DNA from: Closterium sp. Naga37s-1
Taxonomy: Eukaryota > Streptophyta > Zygnematophyceae > Desmidiales > Closteriaceae
Reading direction: 5' to 3'
Length of the DNA: 64,000 nucleotides
Assembly (NCBI GenBank): GCA_947471745.1
Contig: CANJKZ010000409.1
Location: 62,001 to 126,000, forward strand
Of the stretch, positions 43,901 through 52,145 are shown piece by piece. A model generated the notes under the pieces. The model did not search any database and was not told the origin of the DNA. It was given only the letters and a program-made list of their open reading frames with translations. Position 1 is the first letter of the stretch; the number at the start of each line of letters is the position of its first letter. A program made the translations under genes and the position numbers.

Positions 43901-44448
43901 TTCTCTCCCTTTCATTTGACTGTCAAATCATACCATATCCACACTTTCTCATGCCCTTGCCATCCTTCCCACTGCAACATTTCCAGCACTCACACCCTTT
44001 TCCCCTCCCTCCCTCTCTCTCACTCCCTCCCTCCCTCCCTCCCTCCCTCCCTCCCTCCCTCCCTCCCTCCCTCCCTCCCTCCCTCCCTCCCTCCCTCCCT
44101 CCCTCTCTCCCTCCCTCCCTCCCTCCCTCCCTCCCTCTCTCCCTCCCTCCCTCCCTCCCTCCCTCGCTCCCTCCCTCCCTCGCTCCCTCCCTCCCTCCCT
44201 CCCTCCCTCCCTCCCTCCCTCCCTCCCTCCCTCCGTCCCTCCCTCCCTCCCTCCCTCCCTCCCTCCCTCCCTCCCTCCCTCCCTCCCTCCCTCCCTCCCT
44301 CCCTCCCTCCCTCCCCACTCCCTTCTCCCTCCGTTCTTCCCTGCCTCTCCGCCCCCACACACCTCAATCCCTCTCTCTCTCGTACATATGCCCCATGCGC
44401 CCCATGTCAGAGCATCCTTGGATCAAGGCCCATACTGCACTCCTGTGA
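34223..44448 (+). CDS. CDPK/PEPRK-like serine/threonine protein kinase with giant N-terminal extension (5 exons)
   Basis: Exons inferred from GT-AG borders and protein continuity: 34223-41683, 42040-42144, 42498-42744, 43451-43747, 44411-44448; about 2715 residues. The first 2440 are low complexity: poly-Gln, poly-Ser, poly-Ala, TPAAAAT and DKPD repeats, and Arg/Glu-rich stretches. The kinase domain (about 2449-2710) is complete: GSGSYG loop, ACKSI Lys (about 2478), LRQEV Glu (2498), HRDVKPEN (Asp 2574), DFG (2595-2597), APE (2619-2621), DVWSAGVVLY, HPWI. It phosphorylates Ser/Thr; substrate unknown. No EF-hands follow, unlike true CDPKs, so PEPRK-like kinases are the closest guess. The first ATG is 34223; the frame extends 13 codons upstream without ATG. 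Introns carry duplicated exons and microsatellites. Confidence 0.85.
35450..35615 (+). repeat. 18-bp tandem array in kinase exon 1
   Basis: About nine copies of an 18-bp unit (CAACACCAGCAGCTGCAG) encoding the 6-residue repeat TPAAAA/T. The unit length is a multiple of three, so copy number can vary without breaking the frame. Confidence 0.85.
36580..37044 (+). repeat. Internal duplication of about 58 codons in kinase exon 1
   Basis: Two near-identical segments, about 36585-36755 and 36868-37041, each with EEQKDEGEEDGDESLPVCKP and DGT-NGVIGF, separated and followed by poly-Gln tracts. The duplicated block is acidic and repeats in frame. Confidence 0.85.
37533..37713 (+). repeat. (TCC)n microsatellite coding poly-Ser
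   Basis: About 180 bp of TCC repeats with rare TCG, in the coding frame of kinase exon 1, giving a run of nearly 60 serines. Other frames read poly-Pro or, on the minus strand, poly-Glu/Gly; these are shadows. Confidence 0.95.
38296..38405 (+). repeat. 15-bp tandem repeats in kinase exon 1
   Basis: Unit ACACCCAGGGTAGGT repeated about five times with decay, encoding [RT]VGTP-type pentapeptides; a 9-bp GATAAGCCT array encoding DKP/DRP follows at 38710-38790. Confidence 0.85.
42136..42255 (+). repeat. 24-bp minisatellite that repeats the exon 2 splice donor
   Basis: Four exact 24-bp copies and one degenerate copy start at 42136. Each exact copy holds GACACG|GTATGTGTG, so potential 5' splice sites occur at 42145, 42169, 42193 and 42217. 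24 bp is eight codons without a stop; use of later donors would add VCVCTDDT units in the linker between the kinase N-lobe Glu helix and the hinge strand. Confidence 0.9.
42818..43030 (+). pseudogene. Diverged duplicate of kinase exon 3 (catalytic loop and DFG)
   Basis: In intron 3, a copy of the second half of exon 3 reads ELALVLQCVQACHSLG, then RRDMKPGNLLLCSP in place of HRDVKPENLLLCSP, an insert of about 14 residues, and VAVKITDFGIAASIKSG with a GT donor after it, exactly as in exon 3. It is open throughout. HRD has become RRD and PEN has become PGN, so a kinase using it would probably be impaired. It may be an old duplicated exon or an alternative one. Confidence 0.75.
43200..43380 (+). 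pseudogene. Two decayed copies of the activation-segment exon
   Basis: Copies of the start of exon 4 lie at 43200-43251 and 43318-43376, 118 and 133 bp upstream of one another and of the true exon (43451). Copy 1 reads GAKLTKFIGSHMYRAPED but its preceding AG acceptor is CGG. Copy 2 keeps a pyrimidine-AG acceptor and reads GAKLTGFIGSRMYMAPET followed by an in-frame TAG. Inclusion of copy 2 would truncate the kinase just after APE. Confidence 0.8.
44005..44316 (+). repeat. (CCCT)n microsatellite in kinase intron 4
   Basis: About 310 bp of CCCT repeats with scattered T and G interruptions, lying between exon 4 and the last coding exon. Its six frames give apparent long ORFs that are artefacts. 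Confidence 0.95.
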
Positions 44449-45076
44449 TACACAGTTCATTCAAATGTACACACTTCCTGTTATTCGCAACCCTGCACCT
44501 TTATCCTGGTAGGTTGGCGTACAAATTCTTTCGATTGAACACCACTGCCCCGAACATTCCCCCTGCCCCCCTTTACCCCCCCCCCCCCCCCCCCCCTTCT
44601 CTACCTTCTCCATTCCTCCCCCTTCCTTCCCCTCCCCCTACTCCTCCCCCTTCCCCCTTCCGCCCTCCTTCCCCGAATTCCTCCAAATGTGCATAGGAAA
44701 CCCCTTTTGTGAGATTCTGATGCTGAGGCATCATAGCGTTTTTGAGACATTTGTGTCTACGCATTCTAATGTTGATGTGTCAGCAGCTTGAAAGATGTGT
44801 GCTGTGATGGGGATCTTCTCGCCCCCACTCATAGCCTTGTCCAAGGACAAATTTGCCTGTGTTTATGAAGGCGTGCATGCACTACAGCAGGGCCTGCTTT
44901 TAGCATAGAGGCAGCCTGACCTGAGCCCTTAGGGCAAGTACTGAAGAAAACGTTTAGGGTTTAGGGTTTAGAGTATGCAAAACATGTCTTCTTCATATCG
45001 GAGTGTCAGAATGAACGAATGACGAACGAGAGAGTGGTCTAATGACAAATGTTGTACCCGGTAAAAAGTAATCGAT
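44449..45076. other. 3' flank of the kinase gene with short telomere-type tract
   Basis: No gene. A poly(C) run of about 20 lies at 44577-44597 within a C-rich segment to 44690. TTTAGGG occurs about two and a half times at 44952-44972, the Arabidopsis-type telomere repeat. A poly(A) signal was not clearly identified. Confidence 0.6.
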
Positions 45077-45221
45077 TGTCAAGTAACATTTATATGTTTT
45101 GTTAGTTTGTTAGGCTACAGTGATTTGCATAGTATAGAGTACACAGTTTCCCTCGACAATCCTACTTGTACCTTCTTGCCCTACTATTCGATCATCCAAT
45201 TCCGCTAGCCTACTCTTGAGA
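45077..45221 (+). repeat. 5' LTR of element 2
   Basis: 145 bp, starts TGTCAAGTAAC and ends at GAGA just before the primer site TGGTATCAC. It shares blocks such as TTGTTAGGCT and CCTACTTGTACC with the LTR of element 1 but is clearly diverged; the usual terminal CA is absent. Confidence 0.8.
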
Positions 45222-46690
45222 TGGTATCACGTGCTAAGTTCCTAGGCCTAGTTAGTTCCTAAATCGCCCTAGTTCTTAGTTTCGCTCCCCTCCAGCCCTC
45301 ACGTCCCTCCTAGTCCTCCAGTCCGCACGCGCTAGCCAGCTAGGGCGTGCGACCGTGCGTTTGTTAGCAGTAGGCGAATACGCGACTGCAGCCAATCACG
45401 CACGCATAGGCAGCGCGCGAGCAGCGGCAGTCGAGCGCACACGCACAGCCGCACGCGAATGCACAGCCGACGCGCATGCGCAACCGCGCCCGCACGCACA
45501 GCTGCAGCCGCACGCGTGCACCTGCCTGCAGGCCGCACGCGCACAGGCCACAAGCGCACGCCCAGCCGCCGCGCACACGCACAGCAGCTGCGCACGCACG
45601 CACAGAAAGTGCCGCACGCACGGCAGTAAGCGCGCCTGCGGCCAGCGCATACGCAGCAGCAGTGCTAGCGCCCGCAGCCGTCAGCAGCAGCCGCATTGCT
45701 AGCACCTGCAGCCGCCAACAGCGCAGTAGCAGTGCTAGTGGCCAGCGGCCTGCCTCAGCAGCCAGGAACCCGCAGCGTTGTGCACGCCACGCTCCGCCTG
45801 CTGCCCGTACGCAGCAGCGCACGGCTGCATTACACGCACGGGCCACTCTAGCTGGAACTTACCGCCAGCAGCAGACACCAACCGCCCACACCTCATTCCA
45901 GCTGCCCACAGCCTCTTCCTGCTGCCCACAGCCTCTTCCTGCCGCCCACATCCTATCCCAGCCGCCCACCACCGCCCACTTCCACCTATTTTTTGCCTAC
46001 TGCCGCCCATAGCTGCCTCCAGTACCACCAGTGCCCATTGCCTCGTGCACGCCTCCTGCCTTAGGCATCCCTAACGGCGGCGGGCAGCCGCAATCACTTT
46101 CTCATGGCGTGGTTTCGGTTTTGTGTCCCGACTGACGTTCCTAGCCCGCCTTGCCAAGTCGACTGTTCCTAGGCTGGTGTCTAATTGTCGGTAAGTCCTA
46201 GTATCGCTCTAGCTGTTCCTAGCTCCAGCCGTGCCTTGCTCCAGCCGCTCCTAACTCCAGCCACTCCTGGCTCCAGCCGTGTCTAGCTCCAGCCGTGTCT
46301 AGCTCCAGCCGTGCCTTGCTCCAGCCGTGCCTAGCTCCAGCCGTGTCTAGCTCCAGCCGTGTCTAGCTTCAGTTGTGCCTCGCTCCAGCCGTGCCTTGCT
46401 CCAACCGTGCCTTGCTCCAGCCGTGCCTTGCTCCAGCCGTACCTTGCTCTAGCCGTGCCTTGCCCTAGTCGTGTCTTGCTCCAGCCGTGCCCTGCTCCTC
46501 GCTCCGGCCACTCCTAGCTCCAGCCGTGCCGCTCCAGCCGTGCTTTGCTCCAGGCGTTCCTCGCTCCAGATGCTTCTAGCTCCAGCTGCTCCTAGCGCCA
46601 GTGGTTCCTAGCCTGGCGATTTCTCGTTCTGGCAGTGTCTTGCTCCATCTACTCCTAGCCTGCCGCTCCTACACCCAGCTAGCCTTCACT
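45222..46690 (+). repeat. Repetitive leader of element 2
   Basis: The 5' half (45330-45800) is CG-rich with CGCACGCGCA-type units. 46215-46600 is an array of more than twenty copies of a 16-bp unit, CTCCAGCCGTGCCTAG, with TCTAG or CTTGC variants. The array ends about 90 bp before the Gag ATG. No protein is supported here. Confidence 0.85.
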
Positions 46691-49600
46691 ATGGCGTCCA
46701 CTAGGGTTCTCCAGGGACAGGGACAGCATCAGCGACAGTTTCAGCAGTGGGAGCCTCAGCAGCAGTGGCGCCCTCAGCAGTGGGAGCCTCAGCAGCAGTG
46801 GCGCCCTCAGCAGCGGTGGCGCCCTCAGCAGCAGTGGGGGCCCGGTGGTTCGGGTAGCGTTGGCTGCAGCAGCGGCCCAGCCAGCTGGGGGGTTGGTCGC
46901 GGTGGCCGCGACTTTGGCCCCTGCCAGTACCGGATCCTGACCGGCCCTGGTGCTGGCACTACCTGCTGGCGTCCTGACCACCCTGCGCAGCACTGCTACA
47001 GTCGCCTCGACGACCACTACCGTGAGCATTTTGGGCCTGAGTCCGCTCCCCCGATCCGGCCCGGTTTGTTTCGTAGTGGTTATCCTGTGTTTGATATGTC
47101 TATGGATGCTGTTTATTCTATCACGTATGGATCTCTTGGCTTGCGTGTACCTAGCTTAGAACATTTGCGTGTCACCAGTGTAGGTACTTGTGCTTTTAGT
47201 GTAGGTGCTTGTGTAGTCACTAGCTCAGTCGTGACGACTGCTGTTGCGTCGCTCTCCTTCACGCTAGACTCCGGCGCGTCTCAGTGCTTCTTCCGTGACC
47301 ACTGTCACACCTCTTTCGGCTCCAGTCTCAGTTGCCCTGGCTGATCCTACTTCAGGACCAGCAGTTGCTCGCAGCTCGACCACTCTCCCGTGCCCAGCTG
47401 TCCCCTCGGGTTTCCTCACTGGTCTCTACATCCCCTCGTTCACTCGGAACTTGGTGGGTGTTGGATACCTTCAGGACCGGGGGATCACGGTCACTTTTCC
47501 TGCGCACGGGAGGATTGCGATCTGTACGGACTCTTACACCGGGGCAGTTCTTGCCACGTTTACCAGAGAGCCCCACTCAGGTCTCTTCGTCCTGCACGCT
47601 CCGCCCCCCCAGGTAGCTGCGTCTGGTCGGGTTACTTCGTCCCCCCAGGTAGCAGAGTCCGGTCAGGGTACTGCGTCCCCACAGGTTGCTGTGTCCAGTC
47701 AGGTTGCTGTGTCCGGTCAGGTTGCTGTGTCCGGTCTAGTTGCTGCGTCCTGCTCTTGTTGGTCGCTCTCCCACCCGACCGTCTTGTGGCACCACCGCCT
47801 TGGCCACCTGTCGATCCCCCGCCTCCGCAGCATGGCGAGTCACAGTCTTGTCTCAGGTCTCCCGCGCGTCTTTTCGTCGCTCCCTCCCTCGCTTGCTCCC
47901 CCTTGCACTCCTTGCGTCGCCGGTCGTCTGCTCGCCACTCCGCACTCCTCCTCCCTTCGTCCGGCCACTGCTCCCTTCCAGACTCTCCACTTGGACGTCT
48001 GGGGACCTGCCCCTACGCAGGGACCTGGGAGGGAGCGCTACTTTCTGGTGGTCGTCGACGACTTCTCCAGGTACACCACAATGTTTCCTCTCGCGAAGAA
48101 GTCCGAGGTGACTTCTACCCTTATCCGGTGGCTTCTGGCCACCGAGGGCACTCGTGGTAGTCGTGTCAGTTGTCTCCACTCCGACCGAGGGGGTGAGTTT
48201 CGCTCTGGCATTCTTGCCGGGTTCTGTGGCGAGCAGGGCATCACACAGTCCTGGACGCTTCCGGAGTCCCCACAGTAGAATGGGGTTGCTGAGCGCCGCA
48301 TTGGCTTGGTCATGGACATCGCCCGCACGTCCATGATCCATGCCAGTGCGCCCCATTTTCTGTGGCCCTACGCGGTGTGCTACGCCGCCCACCAGCTGAA
48401 CCTCCAGCCGCGTGTCTCGCGGCCAGAGGCTTCACCGACCAGTCTTTGGACCGGGTTCCCTGGAGTTGGGTCGGTCTTTCGTGTCTGGGGCTGCCTTGCG
48501 CTGGTCCGCGACACTTCTGCGGACAAGCTCTCGGCTCGCTCCATCCCCTGTGTCTTCCTTGGTTTCCCGGTAGGCTCTCCCGACTACTCCTTTTACCACC
48601 CCCCCCTCCACCAGTTCCTCGACTCTCGTGACGTCCGGTTTGACGAGTCAGTGTCCTACTACACCCGGTACCCCTGTCGAGGTCTCCCGGTTCCCCCTCC
48701 CCCCCTCTTCCTCGCACCCTCTCCTCCCCCTGCTCCCGCTCCTCAGGTACCCCCGGCCCCCCCCGGTCCTGCCCCGTCAGGTGTGTCTCACGCTACCCCT
48801 CTCCCCTCAGTCGCGCGCCAGGTAGCGTCTCCCTTCCCGCAGTCCTCCTCACAGACTCCCCAGCAGCCTTCGGCACTTCCGCGACAGGTTACTGTGGACT
48901 CAGGTGGTGCTGGAGCTGGAGGTGCTGCCACTGGAGGTGCTCGGACTGAGGGCGCTCGTTCGAGAGGTGTCGGAGCTGGAGGTGCTGGCACTGGAGGTGC
49001 TAGCTCTGGGAGTGTTGGAGCTGGAGGTGCTGGCATTGGAGGTGCTAGCTCTGCGGGTGTTGGAGCTGGAGGTGCTGGCACTGTGCTAGCTCTAGGGGTG
49101 TTGGAGCTGGAGGTGCTGGCACTGGAGGTGCTAGCTTTGGGGGTGTTGGAGCTGGAGGTGCTGGGCCTGGAGGTGCTAGTTCTGGAGGTACTGGCGCTGG
49201 AGGTGCTAGTCCAGGGGACGGTGGAGCTGGGGGTGCCGACACTGGAGGTAGTGGTACTGAGGAGACGGGAGCTTGCGGCTCGCCCCCTCCCCGCTACTAC
49301 ACACGTCTCCAGGCTCTTCGCCGTCTTGAGCGCGAGGAGCAGGAGCGTTTGGAGCAGGAGAGGCAGTAGCTGCGTCAGTTGGACCTGCAGGAGCAGCAGC
49401 AGCAGCAGCAGCAGCAGCCACAGCAGCAGCAGCAGCGGCAGCAGCGACAGCAGCGACAGCAGCGGCAGCAGCAGCAGCAGCAGCATCAGCAGCAGCAGCC
49501 GCAGCAGCAGCAGCAGCAGCCACCGCAGCCCGAGGTCCCACCAGTGAGTGGCCTTCGGGCCCTTGGTCTTCCCTCCCCTCCTCCTGTCCACCCACAGTCT

Positions 49601-51735
49601 TTGCCCGCGTACGGTCCTACGTTTCCTCCTCCGGACTCGTCTCCGGCTGTTTTCCCTCCTCCTCAGTCACTGTCACCTCCCCCTGTTGTCCCGCACGACT
49701 GGACAGCTCGTTGTCCCCCGCGTGCTCGTCCCTCGTCTCCTCTTGCCGACCTCCGCACTGTCTTGTTTCGTTCCAGTCCTCGTCGTACTCCACCAGAGTC
49801 TGTTCTCCCGTCACCTCCTGCGTCGTCTCTCACTGTCTCCTCTCACCCTATCACTGACTACTACCGTACGACTCGTCCTGTTGTCTCGCGTGTTCTCGCC
49901 TCTCTTGTCACCGACTCTCGTGCCTCTTCGTCGTCTGTCTCGGCTCTCACTGCCGCTGTCACTGACTTGGCGTCCACCCGCTGCCTTGACTTCGCCACGC
50001 GTGTCGTGGCTGCCCCGCCTGCCCGTCCTGAGGCCCCGGGGGTGGGTTTGCCCTTGGCTGTGACGTCCTCGAGGACAGGCAGTTTGAGCTGGAGTTTCTG
50101 GCAGCCGCTTCGCCCTCTCTCTGTGCCATGCTGCTTTCCCCTGAGGGAGACCCCGACGCCCTTGACATACCGACTCCCCGCACGTACCGAGAGGCAGTGT
50201 CAGGGGAGTGGGCCTCTCAGTGGAAAGCGGCCATGGACTCAGAGTTGGCGTCTTGGAGATCCACAGGCACCTATGTTGACGCAGTTCCCCCTCCCAGGGC
50301 GAACGTTGTCGATGGCATGTGGCTCTTCAAGGTGAAGCGGGCGCCTGGATCACCGCCTGTGTTCAAGGTGCGTTACATGGCTAGGGGCTTCAGTCAGTGT
50401 GAGGGAGTTGACTTCTTCCAGACCTTCGCCCCGACCCCGAAGATGACTACTCTTCGGGTGTTACTGCACGTAGCAGCACAGCGAGACTACGAGTTGCACT
50501 CTCTTGACTTCTCCACTGCTTTTCTCCAGGACCGCTTACACGAGGAGATCTGGCTGCGCCGCCCTCCTGGTTTCACTGACACCTTCCCACCTGGGACCCA
50601 GTGGAGCTTGAGGCGGCCAGTCTACGGTCTCCGCCAGTCGCCCCGTAAGTGGCACGACACTCTGCGCTCCACGCTTCGTGACCTAAGGTTTCTTCCCTCC
50701 TCTGCTGACTCGTCGATGTTTGTTCGCACTGGCTCCACTCCCTTCTTTATCCTGGTCTACGTCGACGACTTGGTGTTTGCTACAGCTGACGGGGCAGCAC
50801 TGGCGGAGGTGAAATCCGAACTGCAGAAGAGACACACGTGCACTGACCTCGGCGAGCTGCAGCGCTACCTTGGCCTGCAGATCACCAGGGACAGAGCCTC
50901 TCGCACCATCACACTAACTCTGTCACACATGGTGCAACATATCCTTTGGCGGTTCGGGTTTCATTTCTCCACCACACAGCCCACTCCTCTTGCCGTTGAC
51001 CACCGACTCACTGGCCCTTTTCCCGACGAGCCTTTTGAGTCTAGTGGTCCCTACGCAGAGCTTGTGGGCTGCCCCATGTACCTGATGACTTGTACTCGGC
51101 CGGACCTCGCCTTTCCCCTCAGCGTCCTCTCTCGCTTTGTTGCGACTGGGAGACACCGTCCTGTTCACTGGACAGCTGCTGTGAGGGTGGCGAAGTACCT
51201 GGCGACTACATCAGACATGGGGCTTGTTCTTGGAGGGGCACAGCCAGTTGAGTTGACCGGTCACTGCGACTCTTCCTACGCTGACGACGCGGAGACTCAG
51301 CGCTCGACTCAGGGTTACTGTTTCAGTCTGGGTGCTGGTGCCGTGTCATGGAGGTCCACACGGTCGTCATCTGTGGCTTCGTCCAGTGCAGAGGCAGAGA
51401 TCTACGCTGGTGCCATGGCGGCACAGGAGCTTCGCTGGTTGACCTTCTTGCTCGCCGACCTTGGTGAGCGGCCTCGCTCTGCACCGACCTTGTACGCTGA
51501 CAACAAGGCCATGATCCTCCTGTGTCGAGAGCCTCGACTGGAGAGCAGAGTGAAGCATATTGACGTGAGGTACTTTCTCCTGCGAGAGCTACAGCGATGT
51601 GGTCAGGCACGCTTGGACTTTGTGGCCTCAGAGGCCAACCCTGCTGACGTCTTCACCAAGGTCTTGGCGCCTGGTGACCACCACAGATTTTGTGTGCAGT
51701 TAGGGCTTGTTGAGGTAGGCCGACGCTTGCTATAA
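46691..51735 (+). pseudogene. Gag-Pol polyprotein of Copia element 2 (broken)
   Basis: Starts at ATG 46691 (MASTRVLQG). Gag opens with a Gln-rich QQQWRPQQ repeat, then a zinc motif C-x13-C-x4-H-x4-C at 46922-46996. Protease LDSGAS is near 47265; pre-integrase WHHRLGHLS near 47790; integrase about 47980-48560 (LHSDRGGEF near 48175); Gly/Ala-rich linker 48900-49260; poly-Gln 49388-49530; RT with YVDDLVFAT near 50760; RNase H 51390-51690. Lesions: frameshifts near 47300, 49085 and 50050; TAG at 48276 (sister copies CAG) and at 49367. Open segments are 46601-47344, 47295-48278, 48306-49547, 49379-50335 and 50128-51735; the last, with RT and RNase H, is intact. Confidence 0.92.
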
Positions 51736-51790
51736 TTTTGCTCTTTGCTCTGCTTGTTGTGCTTTGCTATATATATCATAGAGAACTCTT

Positions 51791-51892
51791 GAACTGGCCT
51801 TGTGGCCACTTGCTTGCGGTCGGAATTTGTGTGGTGTCCTTGAGATCCACCCTGAGCTTGCTTTGCTTCTTGCATTGACTGGTCTTGTGACC
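51791..51892 (+). other. Paired mini-hairpins in 3' noncoding region of element 2
   Basis: TGGCC-TTGT-GGCCA at 51795-51808 and GGTC-TTGT-GACC at 51881-51892, 85 bp apart, with GATCCACCCTGAGCTTGC between, as in elements 1 and 3. Confidence 0.6.
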
Positions 51893-51927
51893 GTTTGTTC
51901 ACCCTGCTTGCTTTGATGCCCCTCACT

Positions 51928-51959
<32 letters not shown>
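51928..51959 (+). repeat. (TAA)n microsatellite at the element 2/3 junction
   Basis: About ten TAA units sit exactly where element 2's 3' LTR and element 3's 5' LTR and start of primer site would be expected. Element 3's leader (GCGAGCCCTAGG) begins immediately after. Confidence 0.9.
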
Positions 51960-51960
<1 letters not shown>

Positions 51961-52145
51961 GCGAGCCCTAGGTGCCGCCCCTGCCTGCCCGCGCGCCGCC
52001 CTCTGCAGCCCGCGCGTCGCCCTATTCTGGCCGCGCGCCACTCTTCCCTGACTGTGCGCCGCCCTCAACTACCCTAGTGCCTGCTCGCCGCCCTGTCTTC
52101 CCTCCGTGCCGCCCTACAGGTCACGCGCCTCCTTGCTTGCCCGCT

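Larger units (their letters stand above)
45077..51927 (+). mobile_element. Copia element 2 (3' LTR missing)
   Basis: Plus-strand element related to element 1: LTR 45077-45221, primer site TGGTATCAC at 45222, a 1.45-kb repetitive leader, Gag-Pol 46691-51735 and the conserved 3' hairpin pair. Where the 3' LTR should begin (about 51927) the sequence changes to (TAA)n and then to the leader of element 3. The flanks of the element 2/3 tandem (TCGAT before, ATTGT after) do not match, so it was not inserted as one unit. Confidence 0.9.

Noticed and set aside
43865..44512. Apparent Pro/Ser/Leu and Gly/Arg/Glu proteins on both strands
   Set aside because: All arise from the (CCCT)n microsatellite in kinase intron 4.
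45332..46074. Overlapping Cys/Arg/Ala-rich frames on both strands in element 2 leader
   Set aside because: Frames come from CGCACGCGCA-type repeats and CCAGC-rich DNA; none has protein features.
46215..46600. CRISPR-like array of 16-bp repeats
   Set aside because: Repeats are directly adjacent with no spacers and lie in a eukaryotic retrotransposon leader; this is a minisatellite.
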